A stretch of 64,000 bases of DNA from Arenicellaceae bacterium (GCA_029246505.1 JAQWNC010000007.1:1-64000); one strand, 5' to 3'. Positions 17,149-27,328 are shown, counted from the first letter of the stretch. The notes: generated by a model not told the origin, from the sequence alone. Numbers and translations are program-made.

Positions 17149-17883
17149 ATGGGTAATAACAAACAAACACTCCCCTACCTTAATCCGCGTTTTAAGATAA
17201 AACAGTACGATTGGGACGTTTTTGTCGGCCCTGCTGCTGGTGAGCCCGCCGTAGATTTTACGGTCACTGATTTCAGTGGAAAAGAGTACACACTTTTGGA
17301 TTTTCTAGGCAAATGGGTTGTGCTGGAGACAGGGTCATCTACCTGTTCTCAATATACAAAAAATATTGACCAAATGAGGGGGCTTAGAGGTGAATTTCCT
17401 GATGTCGAATTTCTGCTTATCTATGTACGCGAAGCTCACCCTGGCGAACGCCTATCACAGCACAAGCGGTTTTCGGACAAGCTAAATGCGGCAAGGTTGT
17501 TACCCGAAAAGTATCATGAAGATCGTAGAATACTAATCGATACGCTAAATGGTGATATGCATCGCGTGTATGGTGCAATGCCAAACGTAATTTATGTTAT
17601 CAATCCCGAAGGCAGCGTGCACTATCGCTGCGATTGGGCGCATGTTAATGGTTTACGAACCGCCTTAAGCAAGCGTGATCACGTACATACCATCGAACAC
17701 GCGAGTTTGAAAGATATCAGCGCTAGTCGCACTCTCTGGGTTGCAATAAAAACTATGTGGACCGGCGGGTTCCTGGCGCTTTGGGACTTTATCGCCGCGA
17801 CACCCGCCTTATACCGTCATCATAAATTGATTGATGCGTACTACGACAAGCACGGAAAATTCAAGCAACATTCAAATAAATAA
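17149..17883 (+). CDS. Iodothyronine deiodinase-like thioredoxin-fold protein, Cys form
   Basis: The 244-residue protein has a thioredoxin-like core with the deiodinase-type pattern. GSSTCSQY places C66 where animal deiodinases have selenocysteine (GSCTU), and IYVREAHPGE (91-100) matches their YIxEAH element. The neighbouring Cys of deiodinases is S64 here. The C-terminal 60 residues carry a tryptophan-rich segment, FLALWDFIAATPALYRHH. Bacterial members are poorly characterised and may be peroxiredoxin-like rather than dehalogenases. ATG 17149 is chosen because a GAGGA site precedes it; ATG 17134 lacks one. It diverges from dctP and leads two dehydrogenase genes. Confidence 0.78.
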   Translation: MGNNKQTLPYLNPRFKIKQYDWDVFVGPAAGEPAVDFTVTDFSGKEYTLLDFLGKWVVLETGSSTCSQYTKNIDQMRGLRGEFPDVEFLLIYVREAHPGERLSQHKRFSDKLNAARLLPEKYHEDRRILIDTLNGDMHRVYGAMPNVIYVINPEGSVHYRCDWAHVNGLRTALSKRDHVHTIEHASLKDISASRTLWVAIKTMWTGGFLALWDFIAATPALYRHHKLIDAYYDKHGKFKQHSNK

Positions 17884-18131
17884 TACTAAAGTAGAGCCCA
17901 AGCATTTCCGTTAAATTGCTGTGCTTAATTTATTTTGATAGTCTCCGCCAAACGGTGAAAAGTTACCGAAATTTTTCGCCGGAAATTAAAGGAGCAGCGG
18001 TAATTATTAGCAACTTAGCGGCCCTTAAATAAACGCTTCATACCGATTAATGATTTTGCCCCTGGTGGGCATTTAACGAACTCTGCACGTTTTTAAAGTT
18101 TAAAATACAGAGTTAAAAGAGGATCCGAGCT

Positions 18132-19094
18132 TTGAGAAAAACATTGATTGCTGTTGCAGATTCGCCATTCGTAAACTTGCAACCTACAGAAAAAGTACTA
18201 GTCAGTTTGGACGCTGATATTCAAATTGCCAAACAAACAACACCAGAAGCGATTCTCGAAGTCGCCCGCGAAGCCGATGGACTTATGGTTACCTTTGCCA
18301 ATATCAGCAAGGAAATTATTCAAGGGCTCGAACGTTGTAAGGTTATTGGCCGGTACGGCATTGGTGTGGACAATATTGATTTGGATGCGGCAACAGAAGC
18401 CGGTATTCAGGTCTGTTATGTGCCCGATTATTGTCAGGATGAAGTGTCGGACCACGCAATGACCCTGCTGGTCGGCCTCGCTCGCAAAATCACCTATAGC
18501 AACTCGCTAGTCCAACAAGGCCGATGGGATGCAAAAGCTGTAGCACCAATATATCGCTTGCGCGGTCGCACCCTCGGATTAGTAGGGCTGGGACAGATTC
18601 CACAGTCGGTGGTACCAAAGGCGCAAGCCTTCGGTTTGAATGTAATTGCTTCTGATCCTTTTGTGCCCGAAGAAGTAGCGAAAAACTTCGATGTTGAACT
18701 GGTTGATTTTGATTCTTTACTTGAGCGCTCAGATTATATTTCTGTACATGCACCGTTAACCGACAAAACCCATCATTTATTTAGTAAAGATGCGTTCCAA
18801 AAAATGAAATCTGAGGCATTACTAATTAATACCGCTAGAGGGCCGCTGGTGGATGATCAGGCACTAGCCGACGCACTGGACGGTGGACAAATCGGTGGCG
18901 CAGCTCTCGACGTACTGCCGATTGAACCACCGGTTGATTCGCCGCTATTGAACCGCGATAACGTTATAATAACTCCACACACTGCTTTTTATTCAGTAGA
19001 AGCACTGGTTGACCTGCAAACCAAGGCTGCGGAAGATGTAGTAAGCGTCTTAAATGGGCAGACACCTCGCTATCCCGTAAATAAATTAGGCTGA
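18132..19094 (+). CDS. CtBP-like D-2-hydroxyacid dehydrogenase
   Basis: The 320-residue protein belongs to the D-isomer-specific 2-hydroxyacid dehydrogenases and most resembles the C-terminal-binding-protein branch. GRYGIGVDNIDLDAATEAGI, the nucleotide loop GLVGLGQIPQSV (third Gly of the usual GxGxxG is Pro), the catalytic Arg in NTARGPLVDD, Glu in DVLPIEPP and His in ITPHTAFYS are visible. It should interconvert a 2-oxoacid and a D-2-hydroxyacid with NAD(P)H. The start is TTG with AGAGGA upstream. It is 35 bases before the zinc alcohol dehydrogenase gene, suggesting two consecutive oxidations. Confidence 0.9.
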   Translation: MRKTLIAVADSPFVNLQPTEKVLVSLDADIQIAKQTTPEAILEVAREADGLMVTFANISKEIIQGLERCKVIGRYGIGVDNIDLDAATEAGIQVCYVPDYCQDEVSDHAMTLLVGLARKITYSNSLVQQGRWDAKAVAPIYRLRGRTLGLVGLGQIPQSVVPKAQAFGLNVIASDPFVPEEVAKNFDVELVDFDSLLERSDYISVHAPLTDKTHHLFSKDAFQKMKSEALLINTARGPLVDDQALADALDGGQIGGAALDVLPIEPPVDSPLLNRDNVIITPHTAFYSVEALVDLQTKAAEDVVSVLNGQTPRYPVNKLG

Positions 19095-19129
19095 TAGCAC
19101 AGAAAACATACGTACTAGGAGCACAACTA

Positions 19130-20146
19130 ATGAAAGCAATGGTCTTGCAATCCCCTGAATCATTGGTTCAGGGGGAAATTGAAAACCCTACTGTTGAAGC
19201 TGGCAATACACTTATAAAAATCACCCACTCCGGCGTGTGCGGCACTGACCTTAAAATCTATCAGGGCGGTATTCCGGTTGACTATCCACGTATTATGGGA
19301 CATGAAATGATCGGTGAAATAGCCGAGGTCGGTGGTGCAGAAGGGGTTGAAGTTGGCTCCAGAGTCATTATAGATCCAGTTGTCTATTGCGGCCATTGCT
19401 ATCAATGCCGTCGCGGGCAAACACAATTGTGCCCAACAGGGGCAATATATGGCAGAGACCGTGATGGCGGCTTTACCGAATATATGCAGACCGCGGCCGA
19501 TGCGATTTTTCCTTTACCCGATAATATTAGCGGCAATACTGCACCACTGCTTCAAGTCATGACCACCTGTTTGCATGCGCAACGCCTTGCAGATATCTTT
19601 CCTGGGGATTCGGTTGTAGTCCTTGGACTCGGCGTTGGCGGGCTACTGCACGTGCAGCTAGCAAAGGCCCGAGGTGCTTATCCAGTAATCGGTATTACCC
19701 GTAGCCCGGAGCGGCGCGCCCTTGCAGAACAACTAGGCGCCGACTTTACCTTTGCGCCGGATGACGACGTTGATAAGAAAGTACTCGAATTGACTGGTGG
19801 TGTTGGTGCAGATCTCGTTATCGAATCTGTCGGTGCAGTTGCGGTGTTGGAAGAGGCAATTAATCTGGCGCGTATCGGTGGGAAACTATTATTGTTCGGT
19901 ATCTACACCAGCACGGAACTCAAATTATCCCTGTATCAATTGTATTTCAAGGAACTTGCTGTCATTAATGCGCGAGCAGCAAAACGAGAGGACTTCCCTG
20001 CCTGTATCGATCTCGTAAGCCGGGGCGCTGTCCAGCTTGAGCCAATAGTCAGTCACGTTCTACCGTTTAGTGAGCTTGAAAGGGCAATCACTATGCTGGG
20101 TGAAAGGGATAATAAGCGTATGAAAGTTATTCTGGACCACACCTGA
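19130..20146 (+). CDS. Zinc-dependent alcohol dehydrogenase (MDR family)
   Basis: The 338-residue medium-chain dehydrogenase has catalytic-zinc residues C37 (VCGTD), H58 and E59 (MGHEMIGE). It also has the structural-zinc cysteines C87, C90, C93 and C101 and a GLGVGGLLHVQLAKARGA nucleotide fold. The order resembles polyol and threonine dehydrogenases; the substrate is not evident. It is the last gene of the rightward part of the island. Confidence 0.92.
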   Translation: MKAMVLQSPESLVQGEIENPTVEAGNTLIKITHSGVCGTDLKIYQGGIPVDYPRIMGHEMIGEIAEVGGAEGVEVGSRVIIDPVVYCGHCYQCRRGQTQLCPTGAIYGRDRDGGFTEYMQTAADAIFPLPDNISGNTAPLLQVMTTCLHAQRLADIFPGDSVVVLGLGVGGLLHVQLAKARGAYPVIGITRSPERRALAEQLGADFTFAPDDDVDKKVLELTGGVGADLVIESVGAVAVLEEAINLARIGGKLLLFGIYTSTELKLSLYQLYFKELAVINARAAKREDFPACIDLVSRGAVQLEPIVSHVLPFSELERAITMLGERDNKRMKVILDHT

Positions 20147-20321
20147 GCCAATACCTGACAATAATTTTTACAGCGCCTGACTTATTAGCGGTGGTCAATT
20201 TGTATGCTAAAACTTATAGAGATTTGCTGGTTTCACGATATTAGAGATTTACTGAGCACTGCTGACTGAAACTAACTTTGCGTCGATTTAGGGGCTGATA
20301 GATAACGCAAATGGCAAGAAC

Positions 20322-21047
20322 GTGAAAAAAACCGATACTGTTTTCCAGGGTCCCGTCGAAGCAATAGTGGATTTCAGCTTCGATGCAGCAGTTGTCGATG
20401 TTTTCGAAGATATGGTTAATCGATCCGTACCAGGCTACGGCCTGTTGATCGCGTTAACTCGAACAGTCACCCGCCAGTTTGCACAAGAAAACACTTATCT
20501 ATATGACCTAGGATGTTCACTAGGTGCGTGTGCTCTATCTATGCACGACGGAAGCATTAACATTCCTAACTGCAACATAGTCGGCATAGACACATCTGAA
20601 GATATGCTGCGCCGCGCGCACAAACTATGTAAAAAGCTCGACCGTATAGAATTTATCTGCGGGGACATAAGAAGCACACCGTTAAGTAATGCGTCGGTTG
20701 TAGTTTTAAACCTGACGCTACAATTTCTACCACGGGAAGATCGTGATCAAATGATAAAAAAAGTATATGACGCACTAGCTCCAGGTGGCGTCTTGATGGT
20801 TTCTGAAAAAACTCTCTCTGCGGATGATGCTAATCAAGAATTACTCACCAACCTTTATCATGGATTTAAATCTGACCAAGGCTATAGCGACCTAGAAATT
20901 AGCCAGAAACGAGATGCTCTTGAGGCTGTATTAATACCAGAAACCGTAGCTAACCACTTAGCACGTCTCAAAGCCGCAGGCTTCGAACAAGTACTGCCGT
21001 GGTACCAGGCATTTTCATTTGTATCTCTGCTCGCAATTAAAAAATAG
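20322..21047 (+). CDS. cmoA: Carboxy-S-adenosyl-L-methionine synthase
   Basis: The 241-residue class I methyltransferase-fold protein converts SAM and prephenate to carboxy-SAM, used for wobble uridine modification. Its SAM loop reads YDLGCSLGACALSM, followed by GIDTSEDMLRRA and LNLTLQFL, all typical of CmoA. The start is a GTG. It is 12 bases ahead of cmoB, the usual pair. Confidence 0.96.
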   Translation: MKKTDTVFQGPVEAIVDFSFDAAVVDVFEDMVNRSVPGYGLLIALTRTVTRQFAQENTYLYDLGCSLGACALSMHDGSINIPNCNIVGIDTSEDMLRRAHKLCKKLDRIEFICGDIRSTPLSNASVVVLNLTLQFLPREDRDQMIKKVYDALAPGGVLMVSEKTLSADDANQELLTNLYHGFKSDQGYSDLEISQKRDALEAVLIPETVANHLARLKAAGFEQVLPWYQAFSFVSLLAIKK

Positions 21048-21059
21048 AGCCGTCAACCC

Positions 21060-22046
21060 ATGCGGCGAAACGCTACAAAAATAAACGAATTTAAACAGTT
21101 TCTCGGCCGTCAAGAATTTGCGAAGTGGTGCGACCAATTATTAGCACAAGCGCTATATAATATTCGCCCAGAGCGTCACGGTGATCTCTCTCGCTGGCAG
21201 GCGGCTGTAGATAATTTGCCAGCACTGAGTACCGATTATAAAATATACGATGGCAGCAGGATATCTATTGGAGAAGTCTCGGAAATTCTTCCCGCAGATA
21301 AGCAGCAACTAAAGAAATCACTAATGGAGCTGCACCCTTGGCGCAAGGGTCCGTACGAGCTGTTCGGATTACATGTTGATTCGGAATGGCGATCTGACTG
21401 GAAATGGGATCGACTAGCCGCTCACTTGCCGGATATGAACGGACAAAACGTGCTAGATGTTGGCTGTGGAAACGGTTACCACTGCTGGCGCATGCTCGGT
21501 TGTGGAGCAAACTATGTGTTGGGAATCGACCCATCAGTAAAGTTTCTTATTCAACACCAGGCAATTAATCAATATGCCCGTGAAACCCGATTCGACTTTC
21601 TTCCTTTGGCCTCTGAACATTTACCAGAAGACTTAGCATATTTCGATACGGTCTTCTCAATGGGTGTTATATATCATCGCCGAACACCACAAAACCACTT
21701 GGTAGAACTGCGTAATGCAATGGTTACTGGAGGTACCCTGATTCTAGAAACCTTGATTGTAGATGAAGCGGCAAATGGCCTGCTGATGCCTGCATCTCGC
21801 TATGCCCAAATGAGCAATGTTTGGTTTATACCTACTGTATCGAAGCTGACCGAAGAATTAACTAAAGCAAAGTTTATCAATATTCGATGTGTGGATATAA
21901 ATGAAACTTCGATGAACGAGCAACGTAGTACCGACTGGATGAAATTTTACTCTTTAAAGAATCACCTTAACGCAACTAACCCGGCAATAACTATTGAAGG
22001 ATACCCGCGCCCCAAACGTGCAATCTTAATAGCTAACGGGGCATGA
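21060..22046 (+). CDS. cmoB: tRNA U34 carboxymethyltransferase
   Basis: The 328-residue protein transfers the carboxymethyl group of carboxy-SAM to 5-hydroxyuridine at tRNA position 34. Diagnostic segments include HPWRKGPYELFGLHVDSEWR, the SAM loop VLDVGCGNGYHCWRML, FSMGVIYHRRTP and MSNVWFIPTV. Length is normal. It ends 9 bases from the convergent dCTP deaminase gene. Confidence 0.97.
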   Translation: MRRNATKINEFKQFLGRQEFAKWCDQLLAQALYNIRPERHGDLSRWQAAVDNLPALSTDYKIYDGSRISIGEVSEILPADKQQLKKSLMELHPWRKGPYELFGLHVDSEWRSDWKWDRLAAHLPDMNGQNVLDVGCGNGYHCWRMLGCGANYVLGIDPSVKFLIQHQAINQYARETRFDFLPLASEHLPEDLAYFDTVFSMGVIYHRRTPQNHLVELRNAMVTGGTLILETLIVDEAANGLLMPASRYAQMSNVWFIPTVSKLTEELTKAKFINIRCVDINETSMNEQRSTDWMKFYSLKNHLNATNPAITIEGYPRPKRAILIANGA

Positions 22047-22055
22047 GCCCGCGAC

Positions 22056-23174
22056 TCAAGATTTAAAGTGCTTACTCAACTTCAGACCCTGAGCCTGATA
22101 ATTCGAGTTTAAATCCTGACCATATACTAATTCTGGAGACTCAATCATGGGCTCATACCGCAAGCGCCCCACACGTTGACCATGCTCAAGCAAAAACGGC
22201 ACTTCAAATGAACGCACCTCCAACACGGCCCGAGCGCCCCCGCCTCTAGCTTCAACCACCCCAAAACCGGGGTCAAAAAACCCTGCATAATGTACCCTGA
22301 ATTCACCTACCAATGTATCGTAAGCAACCATCTCTGCAGCATAATCTGCTGGAATCTGAACAGATTCTTTAGAGACCAAAATATAGAACTCACCCGGGTC
22401 CAGAATCAACCCGTGACTATGGTGGCAATCCATTGGCGCCCAAAACTCTTCAATATCGTAAAAATTCACTTTATCAACATCAATCAAACCAGCATGTCGC
22501 TTGGCTCTATACCCAACCAAACCTTCGCTGCTATGCCCTTCCAGATCGACTGAAACCGGCACTCCATTACGGATATCTCGTTCATTTAGCACTACATCAA
22601 CGAGCTTGTGTGACCTATGCAAACTCACGTGTAATTCATCACCCCAATTCCGTTGCCCACAACGTATTCTCAGCTGAGATAAACGTGACCCGGTTCGAAC
22701 AAGAACACTAAATGTTCGCGGGGAAATTTCGGCGTAAAGTGGCCCCGAATAACCATCTGCTACCTGATCAAACTCAACCGCACCATCGGTAATTAAACGA
22801 GTAAAAACATCCAACCGGCCAGTAGAACTTTTTGGATTGGCCGTAGCCCGCAGATTCTTAGGTAGATCCAAGGACTCTAATAACGGAACAATATACACAC
22901 AATCGCGCTCTAACACCGCACCATCGCCTAGCTCCATTCGATGCATTCCGAGCCGATCTATGCAGTCTTCGACCGTAGCACCTTTACCTGGCAAAAAAGA
23001 TGCCCGCACCCGCCACGCCACATCCCCTAACCGTAGATCGATGCTCGCTGGCTGCACCTGATTTTCAGCGATTGGTACCGACGTACGGATAATATTCCGA
23101 TCTAAAAGCTGGCCTACCAACTGTGACGGTAATGCACCGCCAATTGAATTGTCTAATTGGTCTAAAAAGGACAT
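22056..23174 (-). CDS. dcd: Two-domain 2'-deoxycytidine 5'-triphosphate deaminase
   Basis: The 372-residue protein is about twice as long as E. coli Dcd. It has tandem dUTPase-like folds, matching the long DCD class common in alphaproteobacteria. The first half contains VQPASIDLRLGDVAWRVR and ANPKSSTGRLDVFTR; the second contains DPGEFYILVSKESVQIP, and YAGFFDPGFG. It should deaminate dCTP to dUTP for thymidylate synthesis. Whether the two halves both keep active sites needs an alignment. Confidence 0.88.
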   Translation of the reverse strand: MSFLDQLDNSIGGALPSQLVGQLLDRNIIRTSVPIAENQVQPASIDLRLGDVAWRVRASFLPGKGATVEDCIDRLGMHRMELGDGAVLERDCVYIVPLLESLDLPKNLRATANPKSSTGRLDVFTRLITDGAVEFDQVADGYSGPLYAEISPRTFSVLVRTGSRLSQLRIRCGQRNWGDELHVSLHRSHKLVDVVLNERDIRNGVPVSVDLEGHSSEGLVGYRAKRHAGLIDVDKVNFYDIEEFWAPMDCHHSHGLILDPGEFYILVSKESVQIPADYAAEMVAYDTLVGEFRVHYAGFFDPGFGVVEARGGGARAVLEVRSFEVPFLLEHGQRVGRLRYEPMIESPELVYGQDLNSNYQAQGLKLSKHFKS

Positions 23175-23466
23175 TCGTAAGATTTAACTTCCCGGATATT
23201 GTGAATACCACGACTTTGCAGCTGGCATTTTACTTTGCTCTAAAAGAACGAAGGTTAAATAACTAACGGTGGGGGCGCAAAACCAATACGTTCTTTACCC
23301 TACCATAACGACTCAGATTCAAGCTCTGATACACTCAAATCATCACTCAGCCTTCCTGAAACTAGTATTGTAGCCGATATAAAAATATATACTGACTAGC
23401 AATATGATTTATTAGATCTTGGTACTGCAAACATAAGCAATAAAATCGCTACTCTCAACGACACAA

Positions 23467-24648
23467 CTATCGCTCTACTGCGAGCGCCACGCCCATGCCA
23501 CCGCCAATACAAAGAGTGGCCAGACCCTTGGATGCATCGCGTCGTTTCATTTCGTGCAAAAGGGAAACCAGTACCCGCGCCCCTGAGGCACCGATTGGAT
23601 GGCCAAGCGCAATCGCTCCGCCATTAACATTGACCTTTTTTAGATCCCAACCAATATCCTGGTTAACGGACATCGCCTGCGCTGCAAAAGCCTCGTTCGC
23701 CTCAACCAAGTCAAGGTCTGCCACCTCCCACCCGGCTTTTGCTAAACACTGTTGCGTGGCCGGTATCGGCCCAGTACCCATAATGGCCGGATCGACACCG
23801 GCATTAGAGTAAGCAACAATAGTAGCAAGGGGCTTTAAACTTAACTTTTCTGCCATTGATTTAGACATAACCAAAACTGCTGCAGCGCCATCGTTAATAC
23901 CAGATGCGTTGCCCGCAGTGACCGATCCCTCACTATTAAATGCAGGCCTTAACTTACTCAGACTTTTTACAGTTGTTCCGTGTCGGGGAAACTCATCAAT
24001 ATCAAATACAATAGGATCGCCTTTACGTTGTGGCACTTCTACTGGAACAATTTGGTCAACAAAATATCCGGCCTTCTGCGCAGCTTCCGCTTTTTGTTGA
24101 GAAGCCGCGGCAAACTCATCTTGTTGTTTACGCGTAAAACCATATTTCCCGGCAATATTTTCTGCGGTCACGCCCATGTGGTAACCCGCAAAAGCATCGG
24201 TTAAACCTTCGGATAGCATGGTATCTACCATTTTCCAATCACCCATCTCGGTACCGATTCTTGAATTATTTAACACGTGTGGTGCAGCACTCATATTCTC
24301 CTGACCACCGGCAATCACGATAGCCGCATCGCCGCACTTAATTGCTTGAGCAGCAAGATGTACAGCCTTTAAGCCGCTGCCACATACTTTATTAATTGTC
24401 ATCGCAGGCACACTATCCGCTAGACCCGCCTTTATCACAGATTGACGGGCCGGATTTTGACCAACTCCTGCGGTTAAAACCTGGCCCAAAATAACTTCGT
24501 CTATCTGCTCTGATGAAAGATCATTTCTCTCAACAAGCGACTTAACCATTGTTGCACCCAAATCAACCGCGGAAACACCCCGTAAAGAACCGCTAAAGTT
24601 GCCTATAGCGGTACGAACAGCATCTACGATAACTACATTTTCTGTCAT
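23467..24648 (-). CDS. Acetyl-CoA C-acetyltransferase (thiolase)
   Basis: The 393-residue thiolase has nucleophile C89 in [16 protein letters not shown]350 in [14 protein letters not shown] and acid/base C380 in [11 protein letters not shown], so it is fully active by motif. This is the AtoB/PhaA-type biosynthetic class that condenses two acetyl-CoA to acetoacetyl-CoA or cleaves it. No phaB, phaC or beta-oxidation partner is adjacent. The 292-base gap downstream (23175-23466) shows no gene. Confidence 0.94.
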   Translation of the reverse strand: MTENVVIVDAVRTAIGNFSGSLRGVSAVDLGATMVKSLVERNDLSSEQIDEVILGQVLTAGVGQNPARQSVIKAGLADSVPAMTINKVCGSGLKAVHLAAQAIKCGDAAIVIAGGQENMSAAPHVLNNSRIGTEMGDWKMVDTMLSEGLTDAFAGYHMGVTAENIAGKYGFTRKQQDEFAAASQQKAEAAQKAGYFVDQIVPVEVPQRKGDPIVFDIDEFPRHGTTVKSLSKLRPAFNSEGSVTAGNASGINDGAAAVLVMSKSMAEKLSLKPLATIVAYSNAGVDPAIMGTGPIPATQQCLAKAGWEVADLDLVEANEAFAAQAMSVNQDIGWDLKKVNVNGGAIALGHPIGASGARVLVSLLHEMKRRDASKGLATLCIGGGMGVALAVER

Positions 24649-24854
24649 TTTTTATTATTTCAACCTTCACTTTTCGATTACTCTACCAATGCTAATGCCT
24701 CTGACTTACAAAGCGAAATAACAGTATCCGATAAACGTACCAATGCTTTGCGTTTTGGAATATAAGCAATCATAGATAGCGGCTTATAATCTCAGCAAGC
24801 AATTGGCTCGCACGCCCATTTTGATACAATGCTTACGAACATATCGCCAAAAAC

Positions 24855-24885
24855 TTGCAAGCGTTGAAAGAAGCTCAGTTATAAT
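24855..24885 (+). promoter_or_regulatory. Possible promoter ahead of the transaldolase operon
   Basis: TTGCAA (24855-24860) and TATAAT (24880-24885) are separated by 19 bases, slightly longer than ideal. A weak hairpin, CTCAA with TTGAG at 24898-24922, follows in the leader. The remainder of the 380-base divergent gap 24649-25028 between thiolase and transaldolase genes shows no coding sequence. Confidence 0.35.
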
Positions 24886-25028
24886 TACAGAAGATAACTC
24901 AACGAACCCCGCAGGGCTTGAGTTTTATTGCTACGTAATAACCACCTAACTTACTTTAAATAGCCAAACTGTTAGCAGTGTCATGAAAAACCAATCTGTA
25001 GCTCTCTTCTTCAGCCCTCGTAATACCG

Positions 25029-26012
25029 ATGACAAATAAATTAGAACAACTTAGATCTATGACAGATGTTGTCGCTGACACCGGTGACCTACAGGCTATC
25101 GAAAAATATAAACCGCAGGACGCGACAACCAACCCATCTTTGTTGCTGCAAGCAGCGGGAATGGGAGATTGGCACACCACATTGAGTACCGTCTCCTCAC
25201 TAACAAAAACATCAGATACGCAGCAATCAATCAAGGCGGCCTGTGAAGCCTTTTCCGTAGCTGTCGGCATAAAAATCATTCAACTCATTCCTGGCCGTGT
25301 TTCCACCGAAGTCGATGCACGCTTATCCTTTGATACTCAGGCAACAATTCGCACGGCTCAACAAATAATTGAAAAGTACGATAATGTAGGAGTATCTAGC
25401 GACCGCATTTTGATTAAGATTGCCGCCACATGGGAAGGCATCAAAGCCGCCGAGCAATTGGAAAAAGAAGGGATTAACTGCAATTTGACCTTACTCTTCA
25501 ATTTCGCCCAAGCGGCTGCATGCGCTGATAGTGGCGTATTTTTAATTTCTCCGTTTGTAGGACGAATACTTGATTGGTATATGGCGCGCGGTGAAACACC
25601 TAAATCTGCTGCACGCGACCCTGGAGTAATGTCAGTCAGTCGCATCTATCGCTACTACAAATCCAATAGTTATTCGACTGTCGTGATGGGCGCGAGCTTC
25701 CGAAATACCCAGCAAATTGAAGAACTCGCTGGCTGCGATCGATTAACTATTAGCCCCTCTCTACTTGAAAGTCTTGCCGGCGATGATTCTCTGCTCGAAC
25801 AAAAATTAGGTGTCGGCTCCCACGATACAGAAACAAAAGCCTCATACCCTCACGAAACGTTTCTCTGGGACATGAACAATGATGCCATGGCACACGAAAA
25901 ACTTGCTGATGGCATACGAAAATTTACTGCTGACCAGATCAAGTTAGAACAAGTCATGGCTAACCATCTGCGCACTGACCAACACATTACTCCTAATGCA
26001 AATAGATCATGA
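25029..26012 (+). CDS. tal: Transaldolase
   Basis: The 327-residue (beta/alpha)8 enzyme of the pentose phosphate pathway moves dihydroxyacetone units between sugar phosphates. Schiff-base K130 lies in [12 protein letters not shown], and D17 and E94 match the E. coli TalB D17 and E96. [13 protein letters not shown] is the family opening. Its stop overlaps the start of the ABC ATPase gene by 4 bases, so the two are translationally coupled. Confidence 0.96.
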   Translation: MTNKLEQLRSMTDVVADTGDLQAIEKYKPQDATTNPSLLLQAAGMGDWHTTLSTVSSLTKTSDTQQSIKAACEAFSVAVGIKIIQLIPGRVSTEVDARLSFDTQATIRTAQQIIEKYDNVGVSSDRILIKIAATWEGIKAAEQLEKEGINCNLTLLFNFAQAAACADSGVFLISPFVGRILDWYMARGETPKSAARDPGVMSVSRIYRYYKSNSYSTVVMGASFRNTQQIEELAGCDRLTISPSLLESLAGDDSLLEQKLGVGSHDTETKASYPHETFLWDMNNDAMAHEKLADGIRKFTADQIKLEQVMANHLRTDQHITPNANRS

Positions 26013-26800
26013 ACAATAATCTACCTTGGTTGCATATAAAAAATGCGACGGTATACCGAGCGGACTATAAGGTATTTGATCGGCTAAACCTTAGCGTAAA
26101 AAATGGTCAACACACGGCCATACTCGGCCCCAATGGCGCAGGGAAAAGCACCCTGCTCAAACTTATAACCAGAGAGCTGTACCCGAGAGTTGAAGAAGAT
26201 TCAATGATCAGCATAATGGGTTCAACCCGACCATTGCTAAGCGACATTCGCACCCATATCGGCATGGTTTCTCAAGATCTACAAAATAATTATTTACATC
26301 ACGTTACTGGACTGGATATCGTTATTTCTGGTTTGCACGGGTCTATAGGCTTATGGAAGCACCAAACTATAACGGCTGAGCAGTCCGCAAAGGCAACGAC
26401 TGTTCTAGACCAGCTAGGTATTCTACACCTCGCAGATCGTAGGTTTATCGAAATGTCTACTGGGCAGCAGCGCTTTTGTTTATTGGGCCGAGCGATCGTC
26501 CACGAACCCGATCACTACATTCTCGACGAACCAACGAGCGGTCTGGATTTACGCGCCACATTTGAGTATTTAGATCGTATTCGAGAATTAGCACAACGCG
26601 GTAAAACCTTACTTTTAGTCACCCACCATATTCACGAGATTCCGCCTGAAGTTGAAAGAGTGGTTTTTCTAAAAGAAGGGCAATTAATTAAAGACGATGC
26701 GAAAGACGCTCTACTAAACAATAATGAACTAAGCCAATTATTTGACACACCTATTGAAATCGAACAGCGAAATGGCTTTTATCAAGCTTTTCCATCATAA
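26009..26800 (+). CDS. Stand-alone ABC ATPase (ModF-like)
   Basis: The 263-residue single ABC domain has Walker [10 protein letters not shown] (K46), a signature variant MSTGQQRF in place of LSGGQ, Walker [12 protein letters not shown] and the H-loop [13 protein letters not shown]. The [14 protein letters not shown] ending resembles ModF and related cytosolic ATPases. No membrane subunit is adjacent. It overlaps transaldolase by 4 bases and precedes a GcvR-like gene by 15, an unusual operon. Confidence 0.85.
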   Translation: MNNNLPWLHIKNATVYRADYKVFDRLNLSVKNGQHTAILGPNGAGKSTLLKLITRELYPRVEEDSMISIMGSTRPLLSDIRTHIGMVSQDLQNNYLHHVTGLDIVISGLHGSIGLWKHQTITAEQSAKATTVLDQLGILHLADRRFIEMSTGQQRFCLLGRAIVHEPDHYILDEPTSGLDLRATFEYLDRIRELAQRGKTLLLVTHHIHEIPPEVERVVFLKEGQLIKDDAKDALLNNNELSQLFDTPIEIEQRNGFYQAFPS

Positions 26801-26815
26801 CCAGCCTTAATAGCA

Positions 26816-27328
26816 ATGAGCCAACAATTAGTTATTACCATCTCTGCTGATGATCGCCCTGGCATTATTCGAAATATTTCAAAGATTATCCTAGAACATC
26901 AAGGCAATTGGCTGGACAGCAGCTTTTCCAAACTCGCAGGGAAATTTGCAGGCATATTGCTAGTTAGCACGAGCAATAAAAATGCGGCTAGCCTTAAGCA
27001 AGATTTACTCGAGCTTTCAACTGAAAGCTTTACATTACGAGTTGACAGTACCTCAACTACAGAACACCAACCATTAGAGCATATTGCCGTTAGCATCGTC
27101 GGTAATGATCGCCCTGGAATTGTCGATGAAATTGCAGGATTACTAACTGCAAGTAAAGTTAATGTGATTAAACTTGATAGTCGAACCGAAAATAGCCCAA
27201 TGGCATCCGGACTCTTGTTCGTCGCGAATCTGGAAATCGAATTAGCGGATTCAGAAGATTTCGCGGAACTACAAAGCAAACTGGAATCCTTGTCAGCGGA
27301 ACTAATGGTCGAAATTTGCGCCGCCTAA
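26816..27328 (+). CDS. GcvR-like protein with two ACT domains
   Basis: The 170-residue protein has two ACT domains, about residues 3-75 and 88-168. Each opens with a DDRPGI- or NDRPGI-type ligand-binding loop followed by a helix. This matches GcvR, which modulates GcvA control of the glycine cleavage genes. It has no DNA-binding domain, and no gcv gene is present in the window. It is third in an operon with transaldolase and the ABC ATPase. Confidence 0.85.
   Translation: MSQQLVITISADDRPGIIRNISKIILEHQGNWLDSSFSKLAGKFAGILLVSTSNKNAASLKQDLLELSTESFTLRVDSTSTTEHQPLEHIAVSIVGNDRPGIVDEIAGLLTASKVNVIKLDSRTENSPMASGLLFVANLEIELADSEDFAELQSKLESLSAELMVEICAA

Noticed and set aside
16978-17166. A 62-codon minus frame between dctP and the deiodinase-like gene
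   Set aside because: It overlaps the start region of the deiodinase-like gene and has no site or family features.
17149-17883. Selenoprotein status for the deiodinase-like gene
   Set aside because: The position is a Cys codon, not TGA.
24898-24922. CTCAA/TTGAG hairpin as a transaldolase leader regulator
   Set aside because: Only 5 outer pairs plus a short inner pairing; too weak to call an attenuator or riboswitch.
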